From contig NZ_JAFJSY010000018.1 of assembly GCF_019857225.1 (NCBI RefSeq), positions 108,045 through 172,044 on the forward strand: a DNA stretch of 64,000 nucleotides. Direction: 5' to 3'. Positions 17,333 to 25,965 of the stretch are shown in pieces. Each line of letters opens with the position of its first letter. Within the stretch, counting starts at the first letter, position 1. Origin of the DNA: Streptomyces plumbidurans (GTDB lineage: Bacteria > Actinomycetota > Actinomycetes > Streptomycetales > Streptomycetaceae). The position numbers and the translations under genes are program-made. The notes under the pieces are model-generated. The model saw only the letters and a list, made by a program, of their open reading frames with translations. It searched no databases and was not told the DNA's origin.

Positions 17333-19387
17333 GTGACGTCATCCTCGATCCGGAGCCGGCCGCGGCGGGCCACCTCCCACATATGGGTGCGATTGGCGCA
17401 CACCCTGGTGGGTGCCGTCGCCGGCGTGGTGTGGCTGGTGCTGCCGTGGATGACGATCAACAACGACGTGCCGGTTCCGGCCACCCGTGCGACCCCGCAG
17501 GGCGCGAGCGCTGCCGCGGCGGCCCGGGACGAGACGTCGGCGAGCGATCTGGTGCTGCCGCTGGCGGTGGTGGTCGTGGTGGTGGTGCTCGCGGGATACG
17601 GCTATGTGCGGCGCACGCGGCGGGCCCGGACGCGTACGACGCCGGGCGGCACCGTCGCCCTCGCACCTCCGGCCGCGGGGCCGCTCTCCGAGGACGACGA
17701 GCGCGCGCGGGCGGCGCTGGTGGAGGCCGACGACTGTGTACGTACCAGCCGTGAGGAGCTGGGCTTCGCCGAGGCGCAGTGCGGGGCCGACGCCGTGGAG
17801 CCCTTCGCGCTGGCCGTGCGGGACGCCGCGTCCGAACTGTCGGCGGCTTTCCGGATGCGGCAGCAGTACGACGAGGGGGTACCCGCGGACGAGACGTCCC
17901 GTCGGCACGCGCTCGCGGGGATCGTCGGGCGGTGCCGGGAGGCGGGGCGACGGCTGGACACGGAGGCCCCGGCCTTCGACCTCCTGCGCACACCGCTGCA
18001 CGGCAGTCTGAACGAGGCGCTGCAGCCGGCCGAGGCCCGCTTCCGTGACCTGACGGCACGCACCGCGGCGGCGCAGACAACGCTGGCCGACGCCGTCGAG
18101 CGATACGGCCACGCCGCAACCGCCGCCGTCACCGGCCACCTGGAACAGGCCAAGGACCGCCTGGTCTTCGCCACGGTCAACTTCAACCAGGCCCGCCAAC
18201 GAGCCGACGCGGGCGACGCGGAGGGCGCGGCCCGTCACCTCCGCGCCGCCGAGGGCGCGACTGCCCAGGCGGGGGTGCTCGTGTCCTGCGTCGAACGACT
18301 CTCGGCAGATCTGACAGCGGCTGCCGAGCTGGTGCCGGATGTGCTGAGCGCTGCGGAGGGGGAGCTTGCGGGGGTGGAGGGGGTGGGTGTGCGGGGCGCG
18401 GGGGCGAGTGCGCAGGGGGTGGGTGCGCAGGGCGCGGGCGGGCAGGGCGCGGGTGCGAAGGCGACGGGCGGCCAGGGCTCGGGCGGGCAAGGCCCGGGAG
18501 TGCAGGAGGCCGGCACGCAAGGCCCGGGCGAGCAAGCCGCGGGCGCACAGGAGGCAGGCGGACAGGGCGCGGATGCGCAAGGCACGGGCTGGCGGGAGGC
18601 CGGCGCGCGGGGCTTGGGCGTGCAGGAGGCCGCTCAACACGCGGGCGCGCAGGGCGCGGGCGATCGAGGCGCGGACGCGCAGGGCTCGGGTGCGCAACGC
18701 GATGGGCAGGAGCCGGGCGCGCGAGGTTCGAGCGGGCAAGGGACGGGCTGGCAGGACTCGGGCGTACGGGACCTGGGCGCACCAGGCGCGGACGCACAAG
18801 ACGCTGGCCGGCGGGCGGCTGCCGTTCAGGGCGCGGATGGGCAGGACGCTCAGGGGGCGGCCCCCGGTCTCACCCCCGGTGAGCTGCACTCCCTCGCTGC
18901 TCACGCCGGGATCGTCCTGGCCGCCGTGCGAGAGGAGGTGGCCCTTGGGGCGTACGACCCGCTCGACGCTGTGCGGAAGATCACGCAGGCGCTCGCGCCG
19001 GTGGCGGCGGGGCGGGGTGGAGCGCTGTCGGTGGGCGCGCTGCTGGCCGCGCGCAGTGCCGTTGCTCTCGCGGACGGCTTCGTCGCGGCGCACCGGGGCG
19101 CCCTGGGCAGTACCGCGCGCACCCGGCTGGCGGAGGCCGAGCGGCTGCTCGCCGCGGAGCCGCCCGATCCGCACACGGCCGACGCCCTGGCCCGCCAGGC
19201 CCTCGCGCTCGCCGAACAGGACGTCCGGATGTACGGCAACCCCATCGCCGGCGCAGCCGAGCACGCGAGCGGAGCCGCCGGAGCCGTCGTCGGCGGCATC
19301 CTCCTGGGCGGCGGCCCCGACGGCGGCCCGCCCGCCTCGTTCGGCGGCCCCCGCACCCGCGCCCGCCGCGGAAAACCACCAGGCTGA
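17333..19387 (+). CDS. TPM-family relative lacking the TPM domain, with a long pentapeptide repeat
   Basis: 684 residues with two hydrophobic spans (about 21-40 and 72-91), an alpha-helical cytoplasmic region (RAALVEADDCVRTSREELGF onward), a Gly/Ala/Gln-rich repeat at about 345-510 and a helical tail ending in a Gly-rich segment. The helical parts match Streptomyces TPM-domain proteins, where a TPM domain of about 130 residues lies between signal peptide and membrane span. Here only about 30 residues separate the two hydrophobic segments, so the domain is missing. The GTG at 17333 has no ribosome binding site; TACGCT lies 7 nt upstream, so a leaderless transcript is possible. The function is unknown. 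Confidence 0.75.
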   Translation: MTSSSIRSRPRRATSHIWVRLAHTLVGAVAGVVWLVLPWMTINNDVPVPATRATPQGASAAAAARDETSASDLVLPLAVVVVVVVLAGYGYVRRTRRARTRTTPGGTVALAPPAAGPLSEDDERARAALVEADDCVRTSREELGFAEAQCGADAVEPFALAVRDAASELSAAFRMRQQYDEGVPADETSRRHALAGIVGRCREAGRRLDTEAPAFDLLRTPLHGSLNEALQPAEARFRDLTARTAAAQTTLADAVERYGHAATAAVTGHLEQAKDRLVFATVNFNQARQRADAGDAEGAARHLRAAEGATAQAGVLVSCVERLSADLTAAAELVPDVLSAAEGELAGVEGVGVRGAGASAQGVGAQGAGGQGAGAKATGGQGSGGQGPGVQEAGTQGPGEQAAGAQEAGGQGADAQGTGWREAGARGLGVQEAAQHAGAQGAGDRGADAQGSGAQRDGQEPGARGSSGQGTGWQDSGVRDLGAPGADAQDAGRRAAAVQGADGQDAQGAAPGLTPGELHSLAAHAGIVLAAVREEVALGAYDPLDAVRKITQALAPVAAGRGGALSVGALLAARSAVALADGFVAAHRGALGSTARTRLAEAERLLAAEPPDPHTADALARQALALAEQDVRMYGNPIAGAAEHASGAAGAVVGGILLGGGPDGGPPASFGGPRTRARRGKPPG
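18421..18840 (+). repeat. 15-bp coding tandem repeat (pentapeptide G-x-Q-G-x)
   Basis: The DNA is periodic at 15 bp for about 420 bp: successive units are gggtgcgcagggcgc, gggcgggcagggcgc, gggtgcgaaggcgac and so on, four per 60 bp. Each encodes a degenerate pentapeptide such as GAQGA, GGQGA or GVQEA. Divergence between units rises toward the 3' end, where the pattern is less regular. It lies inside the helical region of the TPM-like protein and would form a flexible low-complexity linker. Slippage expansion is the likely origin. Confidence 0.85.
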
Positions 19388-19403
19388 GGCCCGCCAAAGG
19401 CGC

Positions 19404-22106
19404 TCAGAACAGGCTGAGCAACGCCTCCGCCGGATCCGCCAGCCCCGTTTCCCCGTCCGGTAGGGGGAGTTCGAACCAGACTGTCTTGCCGCGTGGGGTG
19501 CGGCGGGAGCCCCAGGCTGCGCTGAGGAGGCCGACGAGTTGGAGGCCTCGGCCGCCCTCGTCGGTGTCGCGGGCGCGGCGGCGGCGGGGCTGTACGAGGC
19601 CGGAGTCCCAGACCTCGCAGACCAGGGTGCGGTCGAGGAGCAGGCGGAGCCTTATCTCGCCCTCGCCGTAGCGCAACGCGTTGGTGACCAGTTCGCTGAC
19701 CAGCAACTCCGTGGTGTCGACCAGGGGTTCGAGGCCCCAGGAGAGCAACTGGCCGCGGGCGTACTCGCGGGCCCGCCCCACGCTGCGCGGTTCGCGCGGC
19801 AGCGTCCAGTCGCCGACGGAGTCGACGGGCAGGCCCTGGACGCGGGCCATCAGCAGCGCGATGTCGTCCTCGCCGTGATGGGTGTCGAGGGTGTTCAGGA
19901 CGTGGTCGCAGACGTCCTCCAGTGGGAGGGTCGGGTCCGTGAGGGCTCCGACGAAGGCCTGCAAACCCTCGTCGAGGGGGTGATCGCGGCTTTCGACCAG
20001 TCCATCCGTGTAGAGCGCGAGCAGGGCGCCTTCGGGTAGTTCGACCTCCACCTCCTCGAAGGGCTCCCCGCCGACGCCGAGCGGCATCCCCGGCGGCACG
20101 TCCAGCATCAGCGCGTCCTCACCGGGTTCGACCAGGACGGGCGGCAGATGGCCCGCGTTGGCGAACGTACAGCGGCGCGTGACGGAGTCGTAGACCGCGT
20201 AGACGCAGGTCGCGAGGTACACCTCGGAGAGGTCCGCCTCGCGGGGGCGGCGGGCGGCGCGGGTCGCCTGCTGGACTCCTCCGGGGGCGCCGAGTCCGCG
20301 CGCGATCTCGTCCAACGCGCTGAGCACCTCGGCCGGTTCGAGGTCCAGGAGGGCAAGTGTCCTGACGGCCGAGCGCAGTTCACCCATCGCCACGGCCGCG
20401 CGCAGACCGCGGCCCATGACGTCCCCGACCACCAACGCCGTACGGTGTCCCGGCAGTTCGATGACGTCGAACCAGTCGCCGCCGACCTCGCTGGGGCGGT
20501 CGGCGGAGGAGTTGCCCGGCAGATAGCGGCAGGCGATGTCCAGGCCGGAGGCGACCGGGTCGCCGGGCGGCAGCAGCGATCGCTGCAGTATCAGGGCGCG
20601 TTCGTGCTCACGGCGGTACAGGCGCGCGTTGTCGATGCAGACAGCCGCCCGCGCCGCGAGCTCCACCGCCAGGTCCCGGTCCCGGTCCCCGAACGGCTCG
20701 CTGCCCTTGGTCCGGGCGAACTGCGCGAGTCCTACGACGGTGTCGTGCGCGACCATCGGCACGGCCAGCGTGGACTGGACGAGGCCGCCCTCCTCGGCGG
20801 GGACGAGCTGGGGGCGGGCGGTGCGCAGGGCGTCCGCACAGGGGGAGTTGAAGGGGTAGTGGTGGACGGCGCCCACGGCGACGGGCGCGCCGCCACCGAC
20901 GAACGGCGCGTCGGAGACCGCGCTGGCGAAGGCGACCCGGCGGAGCTCCGCGCTGCCGTCGGCGAGCCCGGGCGGGGCCTCGTCGCCCGCGAGCAGGCCC
21001 CGGTAGAGGTCGACCGTGGCGAGGTCGCAGAAGCCGGGGACGACGACGTCGAGGAGTTCGCGGGCCGTGGTCTCCAGGTCGAGGGAGTTGCCGATCCGGG
21101 CGCCGGCCTCGTTGAGAAGGGCGAGATTGCGCCGCGCCGCGGCGGCCTCACGGGCGGCGGCGCGCCGGGACGTGATGTCGGTTCCCAGCCATGCGATGCC
21201 GATGGGGCGACCGGAGCCGCTGTGCACGCGGTAGAGGTTGATGGACCAGTGACGGCGCTCCTGCGAACCCGGCACGAAGCCCGTGACGTGCATGTCCGTG
21301 ATGGAGTCGCCGGTCTCCAGGACCCGGCGCAGGGTCGCCGAGACCCGCTCGGCCTCGGGGCTGCGCAGATAGTCGTGGACGCCGCGGCCGCGATGGTCGT
21401 CGGGCGTGCCGCCGAAGGTGCTGGCGAACTGCTGGTTGGCGCGGCGGATCCGCAGTTCGGGGTCGATCAGCAGGAAGCCGAAAGGAGATTGACCGAAAAT
21501 GGACTGCGAGGCGGCGAGGTCGGTCTCGATACGGCGCAGGGTGCGGACGTCGACGACGATGCAGACGGCGGCCTTCTCGCCCTCCTCGGTCCGCGTCGGC
21601 ATGACGTAGACCTCGGCGAGGGCCTCGCTGCCGCCCTCCTCCTTCGCCGTCTCGGGCTTGCGGAAGGGGACGACGCCGGTCCACTCCCGGCCGTCGAGGA
21701 TCTCGGCCATCTTGCGCTGGCCCTGCTCATGCAGGCCGGGGTCGACGAACGCCTCGATGGGGTCCATGCCGACCGCCCGCTCGGCGGGGATCCCGAGGAG
21801 CTGCTCGGCACGCAGGCTCCACTGGTCGACGAGCCCGTCGGGGCCGATGGAGAAGGACGCGACCTGGATGTAGTCGTACATGGAGCCGGGCGGGCTGCTC
21901 TGCCAGATGGCGTCACCGGCGGGCACGTCGTCGCCGAGGCCGGTGTCCCGGCTGCCCGCGCGCGCCGAGGAGAACTCCTCACGGGCGGACGGGTCCGCCC
22001 CCGTCGTCCCGCTCGTCGCGTCGGCCACGGCACCACCCGCGGCCTCCGCCCTCGCGCCGTCCGACGGGTCCTCGGACTCCGTGGCCTTCGCTGGTATCTC
22101 GCTCAC
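19404..22106 (-). CDS. PAS-PAS-GAF-SpoIIE/PP2C phosphatase fused to an RsbW-like ATPase
   Basis: A 900-residue signalling protein. After a disordered N-terminus of about 75 residues come PAS 1 (about 78-190), PAS 2 (200-313), GAF (330-505), a SpoIIE/RsbU-type PP2C domain (about 525-750; EVGGDWFDVIEL, GDVMGRG, YTDGLVE, HGEDDIALL) and a C-terminal HATPase (about 765-890; ELLVSELVTNALRY, DEGGRGLQLV). It should dephosphorylate an anti-anti-sigma factor and may itself bind a sigma or antagonist protein. The start is the GTG at 22106 with GGAGGGG upstream; earlier in-frame codons are not coding-like. A lone ATPase gene of the same type lies 300 bp upstream. No signal is evident in the gap between them (22107-22405). 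Confidence 0.93.
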   Translation of the reverse strand: MSEIPAKATESEDPSDGARAEAAGGAVADATSGTTGADPSAREEFSSARAGSRDTGLGDDVPAGDAIWQSSPPGSMYDYIQVASFSIGPDGLVDQWSLRAEQLLGIPAERAVGMDPIEAFVDPGLHEQGQRKMAEILDGREWTGVVPFRKPETAKEEGGSEALAEVYVMPTRTEEGEKAAVCIVVDVRTLRRIETDLAASQSIFGQSPFGFLLIDPELRIRRANQQFASTFGGTPDDHRGRGVHDYLRSPEAERVSATLRRVLETGDSITDMHVTGFVPGSQERRHWSINLYRVHSGSGRPIGIAWLGTDITSRRAAAREAAAARRNLALLNEAGARIGNSLDLETTARELLDVVVPGFCDLATVDLYRGLLAGDEAPPGLADGSAELRRVAFASAVSDAPFVGGGAPVAVGAVHHYPFNSPCADALRTARPQLVPAEEGGLVQSTLAVPMVAHDTVVGLAQFARTKGSEPFGDRDRDLAVELAARAAVCIDNARLYRREHERALILQRSLLPPGDPVASGLDIACRYLPGNSSADRPSEVGGDWFDVIELPGHRTALVVGDVMGRGLRAAVAMGELRSAVRTLALLDLEPAEVLSALDEIARGLGAPGGVQQATRAARRPREADLSEVYLATCVYAVYDSVTRRCTFANAGHLPPVLVEPGEDALMLDVPPGMPLGVGGEPFEEVEVELPEGALLALYTDGLVESRDHPLDEGLQAFVGALTDPTLPLEDVCDHVLNTLDTHHGEDDIALLMARVQGLPVDSVGDWTLPREPRSVGRAREYARGQLLSWGLEPLVDTTELLVSELVTNALRYGEGEIRLRLLLDRTLVCEVWDSGLVQPRRRRARDTDEGGRGLQLVGLLSAAWGSRRTPRGKTVWFELPLPDGETGLADPAEALLSLF

Positions 22107-22405
22107 GCGAACCGTCCCCTCCAGCTCACCGCGTCCGGCATCGGTCACCGGGGGCGGCTGCCCGCAGTATCCAGCACTACGGCGCCGCACAACACGGTGT
22201 TCACGATCACAGCACGGTCCCGACGGTTTTCGGTCCCGGCTGCGACAACACTTCCAGTCTTCTAACCAGCCAACACCTCGTCGAATCACGCCTGTCCCAC
22301 ACTTCCACTGGCCTGAACCAGCGGGTCGACAGTGCGGGAGCCCTCGTACAGGCTCCGCGGACAGATCCGAACCGGCCGTAAAGCACCCGGATCGCGCCGC
22401 CCCGG

Positions 22406-22870
22406 CTACCGCACTTGCCGGACCGGACCCGGGCCGGGTTCGCCCGGCACCGCGAGTTCGAACCACACCGTCTTGCCCGCCGCTCCGGGCCGGGTACCCC
22501 ATCGGCGCGAGGAGAGGGCGACCAGTTGCAGTCCGCGTCCGCCCTCGTCCTCGGCACGGGCGATGCGTTCGCGCGGAGGGTCGGGGAGCGGATCGGATAC
22601 CTCCACCAGCAGGACGTCGGCCAGGCCGTGGGGGCGTACGAGGCGTACGCCGATGGGTCCGGTGGCGTGCCGCAGGGAGTTGGTGACCAGTTCGCTGACC
22701 AGCAGGGCGGTGAGATCGCCGAGGACGTCGAGCTGCCAGTGGTGCAACTGGCCGCGGACGGCGGCGCGCGCGTTGCGGACGGCGCCCGGTTCCGCGGGAA
22801 AGCTCCACTCGGCGCAGTCGCCTTCGGAGTCGATCACGCCGATCACTTCCCAGGCCAGAAGCCCACCCAT
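22406..22870 (-). CDS. RsbW-like ATP-binding protein (HATPase_c)
   Basis: About 154 residues of a stand-alone anti-sigma-type ATPase: N-box LLVSELVTNSLRHA, G1-like VEVSDPLPDPP, G2 EDEGGRGLQLVAL and C-terminal strand KTVWFELAVP. The family binds sigma factors or anti-anti-sigma factors and phosphorylates the latter. A GGGTAT -10 element sits directly before the alternative GTG start at 22897, so the ATG at 22870 is preferred because a transcript from that promoter would begin after the GTG. It lies just upstream of the phosphatase-ATPase fusion in the same direction, consistent with one partner-switching pathway. Confidence 0.85.
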   Translation of the reverse strand: MGGLLAWEVIGVIDSEGDCAEWSFPAEPGAVRNARAAVRGQLHHWQLDVLGDLTALLVSELVTNSLRHATGPIGVRLVRPHGLADVLLVEVSDPLPDPPRERIARAEDEGGRGLQLVALSSRRWGTRPGAAGKTVWFELAVPGEPGPGPVRQVR

Positions 22871-22897
22871 GTCCGGTTTCGTGGGGTTAATGGGCAC

Positions 22898-22922
22898 ATA
22901 CCCGATATCCGGTTCCCAGTAC
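22898..22922 (-). promoter_or_regulatory. Sigma-B-like promoter of the RsbW-like gene
   Basis: On the minus strand GTACT, a 14-nt spacer and GGGTAT resemble the Streptomyces sigma-B/stress-sigma consensus (GTTT, 14-16 nt, GGGTAT). The -10 matches fully and the -35 partly. A transcript would start about 7 nt downstream, inside the alternative start of the coding sequence. Inference from pattern only. Confidence 0.45.
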
Positions 22923-22964
22923 CGTCCGCGGCGGCGCGCCGTGGCACGAACGGCGCAGGAGTGC

Positions 22965-23375
22965 TCAGCGGGTTTCGCTGCCGGGCAGTGCGCTCAACTC
23001 GCGCACCGCGGCCACGTCCTGGTCGAGCCAGTCGACCTCCCAGATCTCGTCCGCGGCCAGCCAGCGCAGTTCGTCGTGGTCCTGGAGGGGCTTGGGGTCG
23101 GCGGAGCCGGGGCGCAGCCGGGCGGTCCACGCCTGCAGAACGTACGGCGGCTTCAGGGGCCACTCCCCCGGTACGCGCGCCACGACCTCGGCGTCCACGC
23201 CGAGTTCCTCGCGCAGCTCGCGCACGAGCGCGGCCTCGGGGCCCTCGCCCGGCTCGACCTTGCCACCGGGGAGTTCCCAGCGGCCGGCCAGCTCGGGCGG
23301 TGCGCTGCGGCGCGCGGCGAGCAGGCGGCCGGCGTCGAACAGGGCGGCCCCCACCACCACGATCCGTTCCGTCAT
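22965..23375 (-). CDS. Nudix hydrolase (MutT-type NTP pyrophosphohydrolase)
   Basis: A 136-residue single Nudix domain. The box GKVEPGEGPEAALVRELREE followed by LG satisfies GX5EX7REUXEEXGU. The start MTERIVVVGAALFDAGRLLAARR and the tryptophan-rich C-terminal half fit MutT-like (d)NTP pyrophosphohydrolases that clean oxidised nucleotides. The substrate cannot be fixed from sequence. It follows the small SPOR-domain gene in the same direction with a short gap and may be co-transcribed with it. Confidence 0.9.
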   Translation of the reverse strand: MTERIVVVGAALFDAGRLLAARRSAPPELAGRWELPGGKVEPGEGPEAALVRELREELGVDAEVVARVPGEWPLKPPYVLQAWTARLRPGSADPKPLQDHDELRWLAADEIWEVDWLDQDVAAVRELSALPGSETR

Positions 23376-23421
23376 GGGCGGGAGACTACGGGACCTCGGG
23401 GGGCGGGTCGGATGCCGACCG

Positions 23422-23616
23422 TCAGTTGCGGACGGCGTCCCCGCTCTGCCCGAGTCGCTCGACCCAGTACAGCTGCTTGTGACCTCGGTCGCCGAGGCTG
23501 TCCGCGATCTTCTGGGCCTCCGCCCGGGTCGCGTACCGGCCCACGCGGTAGCGGTTGCCGTTGTCGTCCTGCCGTATGACGAGCCAGGGAAGAGTGATCG
23601 TGCCGTCGTTCATCAC
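23422..23616 (-). CDS. SPOR-domain mini-protein
   Basis: A 64-residue protein consisting of little more than one SPOR-like repeat: ITLPWLVIRQDDNGNRYRVG, then RYATRAEAQKIADSLG and YWVERLG. SPOR domains bind denuded glycan strands of peptidoglycan, but this copy has no signal peptide or membrane span, so an extracellular role is uncertain. Similar very short proteins are widespread in Streptomyces. Two consecutive ATGs start it, with GGGGTG about 5 nt upstream. Confidence 0.85.
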   Translation of the reverse strand: MMNDGTITLPWLVIRQDDNGNRYRVGRYATRAEAQKIADSLGDRGHKQLYWVERLGQSGDAVRN

Positions 23617-23965
23617 GCCCCACCCCTTCTTCCCGTCCCGGCCCGACCGCCATCCACCCGCGGTTCGTGCCCCGCCCAGCCCGCCAACGAAACCGCAATC
23701 CGCATATGCCCGAGCCTACGCCTAACCTTTACGCAGCGAATACGACTTTTCACAAAGAGGTACGCAACCGGCCAGGCCGAAGGGGGCGCATGACCTTGGA
23801 TGCGCCCCGCGCGGGCAGCGACGCATCCGGTCAGCGGCCTGACGGACACCACTCATAGCGACCTGCGAGAACGGCCAGATTCAACCGGCGCGCGGGCCGG
23901 ATCCGAGGGCGCACGACGGGGGCCGCTGCGCCGAGGCGCGGGCCCTGTCGTCGTAAAGGTGTGCG
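23617..23965. other. Non-coding interval, probable promoter of the SPOR gene
   Basis: About 350 bp with no supported gene. An AT-richer patch at 23700-23765 contains, on the minus strand, TTGTGA followed 18 nt later by TAAAGG, a plausible promoter for the SPOR/Nudix pair. The rest is GC-rich and featureless apart from being downstream of the GntR gene, which ends at 23966. Confidence 0.4.
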
Positions 23966-24718
23966 CTATTTCACTGGGAGGTGGTACGCAGCGCGGTAGC
24001 GGTCGGCGGGGATGACGACGTCGGCGGTCTCCACCGGGCGGCCGGACGCGAAGAACGTGCGCTGGATGACCAGGACGACATGGCCGGGGACGCCGCCCAG
24101 GGCCTGCAGTTCCTCCGCGAGGCCGGGGCGGGCGCCGACCTCCTCGGTGACGTTGTCCACGATCACGTCGATCGCCGCCATGCGCTCGACGACGCCCATG
24201 CCGCCGAGCGGGCCCTCCTCGGGGAGCATCACGGGGGTGCGGCCGGTGACCGCGAGGGGCTCCCAGGAGGTGGAGAGCATCATCGCCTCGCCGGCCTCCC
24301 TGAAGACGTACCGCGTGCACATCACGCGGTCGCCGGGCTTGATGGCGAGCCGCTCGGCGACGGAGGCACTCGCCCCGGTCTGTGCGCTGCTCGACTCCCA
24401 GGTGCCGCGGCCGTCGCCGTCGGCCTGCTCCTGGCGGAAGGGGGTGGCCCCGCCGATCGGGCGGAACCCGGAGCGGGCCACGCTGCGGGGCACCGCACGC
24501 TCGCGGACGTAGGTCCCCGACCCGGAACGGCCCTCGACCAGGCCCTCCGCCATCAGCACCTTGCGCGCCTCCAGGGCCACGGTGTCCGAGACGCCGTACT
24601 CCTCGCGGATCCTGGCCTGGGAGGGGAGGCGGGTGTGCGGGGGCAGCGAACCATTGATGATCTTCTGACGAAGATCACCCGCGACGCGCAGGTAGGCCGG
24701 CTGCTCACCGAAAGTCAC
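23966..24718 (-). CDS. GntR-family regulator with UTRA domain
   Basis: 250 residues: an N-terminal winged helix (YLRVAGDLRQKIINGSLPPH, then LPSQARIREEYGVSDTVALEARKVL) with the wing SGSGTYVRERA, and a C-terminal UTRA effector domain from about 95 (RVMCTRYVFREAGEAMMLS, ending VVIPADRYRAAYHLP). HutC-subfamily repressors of this kind bind small molecules such as sugar phosphates or histidine derivatives. No catabolic operon is adjacent, so its target is unknown. An inverted repeat upstream may be its operator. An arrangement like this is common in Streptomyces core genomes. Confidence 0.9.
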   Translation of the reverse strand: MTFGEQPAYLRVAGDLRQKIINGSLPPHTRLPSQARIREEYGVSDTVALEARKVLMAEGLVEGRSGSGTYVRERAVPRSVARSGFRPIGGATPFRQEQADGDGRGTWESSSAQTGASASVAERLAIKPGDRVMCTRYVFREAGEAMMLSTSWEPLAVTGRTPVMLPEEGPLGGMGVVERMAAIDVIVDNVTEEVGARPGLAEELQALGGVPGHVVLVIQRTFFASGRPVETADVVIPADRYRAAYHLPVK

Positions 24719-24781
24719 GGGCCGCTCCCATCAGGTTGTACAGACAGCAACAGCCTGGCAACCGTGGGTTGGCCGGTGCAA

Positions 24782-24835
24782 GTAAAGGCCAGAGAATCAC
24801 TCGATGTGATGACTTGTGCTGGTGGAAGCCTTTAC
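24782..24835. promoter_or_regulatory. Inverted repeat GTAAAGGC upstream of the GntR gene
   Basis: GTAAAGGC at 24782-24789 and GCCTTTAC at 24828-24835 are perfect inverted copies with a 38-nt gap, and both are flanked outward by GTGC-type bases (GTGCAAGTAAAGG and CCTTTACGCAGGCAC). The pair lies 64-117 bp upstream of the GntR start. A second partly symmetrical element, TTGTACAGAC, lies at about 24738, closer to the gene. Either could be an autoregulatory site. The rest of 24719-25000 shows nothing else. Confidence 0.4.
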
Positions 24836-25000
24836 GCAGGCACTTTCTCCCCGCTATGGCGGTCCTCACACCTCAATTCCGGAGTCAGCTCCTCCGCAGC
24901 CTCCTCGGTCCCTGCCGCCTCCCGGCCGTAGGTCGGTACGCGGCGGGGCCCAGAGCTTCGCGTGCGGTGACCGGGGGGCGGAGACTGGCCAGGACGCGGC

Positions 25001-25831
25001 CTAGTCGTCGATCGCGGTGGCCCGAGTGCGCTTCTCCCAGGCGGCGATCTCCGTGCGCACCTGGTCGAGCTTGCCGAGGACGGCCTCGACGCCGTCCTCG
25101 CCGAGCGGCAGGTGCAGGGGCGTCTGCTCGGCCTCCAGGGCGGCGAGGACCAGGGCCGCCGCCTTGGCCGGGTCGCCCGCCTGGGTGCCGTCGCCGCCCG
25201 CGACGGTCTCACGGGTCCGGCTGACACCGGCGTACACCCCGCTGTCCGCGCTGACTCCCGCGCGGCTGCTGTCGAACAGGGCCGTCCGGAAGGAACCCGG
25301 CTCCACGATCAGCACCTTGATGCCGAAGTCGCGCACCTCGTCGGCGAGGCCCTCGGACAGGCCCTCCAGTGCGAACTTGGTCCCGCTGTACGCCGAGAAC
25401 CCCGCGAAGGACATCTGCCCGCCCATGCTGCTCATCTGCACGATCGCGCCCGAGCGCCGCTCACGCATGTGCGGCAGCACCGCGCGCGTGAGGGCGGCGG
25501 GGCCGAAGACATGCACGTCGAACAGTTCGCGCAGTTCGGCGTCGGTGGTCTCCTCGAAGGCGCCGACATGGGTACGGCCCGCGTTGTTGACGAGGACGTC
25601 GATCCGCCCGTGCCGTGCGATCACGTCCCGTACGGCCGGTTCGGCGGCGGTGACGTCGGAGACGTCCAGCCGCAGTGCCTCCACCTGGTCGGGGTGGGCG
25701 GCCACGAGGTCGTCCAGCCCCTCGGGCCGGCGCGCGGCACCCACCACGACATCGCCCGCGGCGACGGCCGCCTCCGCGATGGCCCGCCCGAATCCGCTGC
25801 TGGCACCGGTGATCAGCCACACCTTGTTCAT
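25001..25831 (-). CDS. Short-chain dehydrogenase/reductase
   Basis: A 276-residue classical SDR: cofactor motif TGASSGFGRAI at 8-18, NNAG at the fourth strand (VLVNNAGRTHVGAFEETT), catalytic Ser in QMSSMGG and the YSGTK catalytic Tyr/Lys pair. Arg residues after strand 2 (GAARRPEGL) suggest NADP(H). The substrate is unknown. It is divergent from a LysR regulator 134 bp away, the standard layout for a LysR-controlled gene. Confidence 0.92.
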   Translation of the reverse strand: MNKVWLITGASSGFGRAIAEAAVAAGDVVVGAARRPEGLDDLVAAHPDQVEALRLDVSDVTAAEPAVRDVIARHGRIDVLVNNAGRTHVGAFEETTDAELRELFDVHVFGPAALTRAVLPHMRERRSGAIVQMSSMGGQMSFAGFSAYSGTKFALEGLSEGLADEVRDFGIKVLIVEPGSFRTALFDSSRAGVSADSGVYAGVSRTRETVAGGDGTQAGDPAKAAALVLAALEAEQTPLHLPLGEDGVEAVLGKLDQVRTEIAAWEKRTRATAIDD

Positions 25832-25965
25832 GACACACCCTCCGTAAAGAGCACTCGAAGCACCGTTGCGGGCACTCGGAGCGGCTCTCCTCGTCCGCTC
25901 CTGGCGCTCGTCGACCAGGCTGCTCCCCTGGCCCGTGGCCCGTCCAAGACCTACGGTGACAACCG

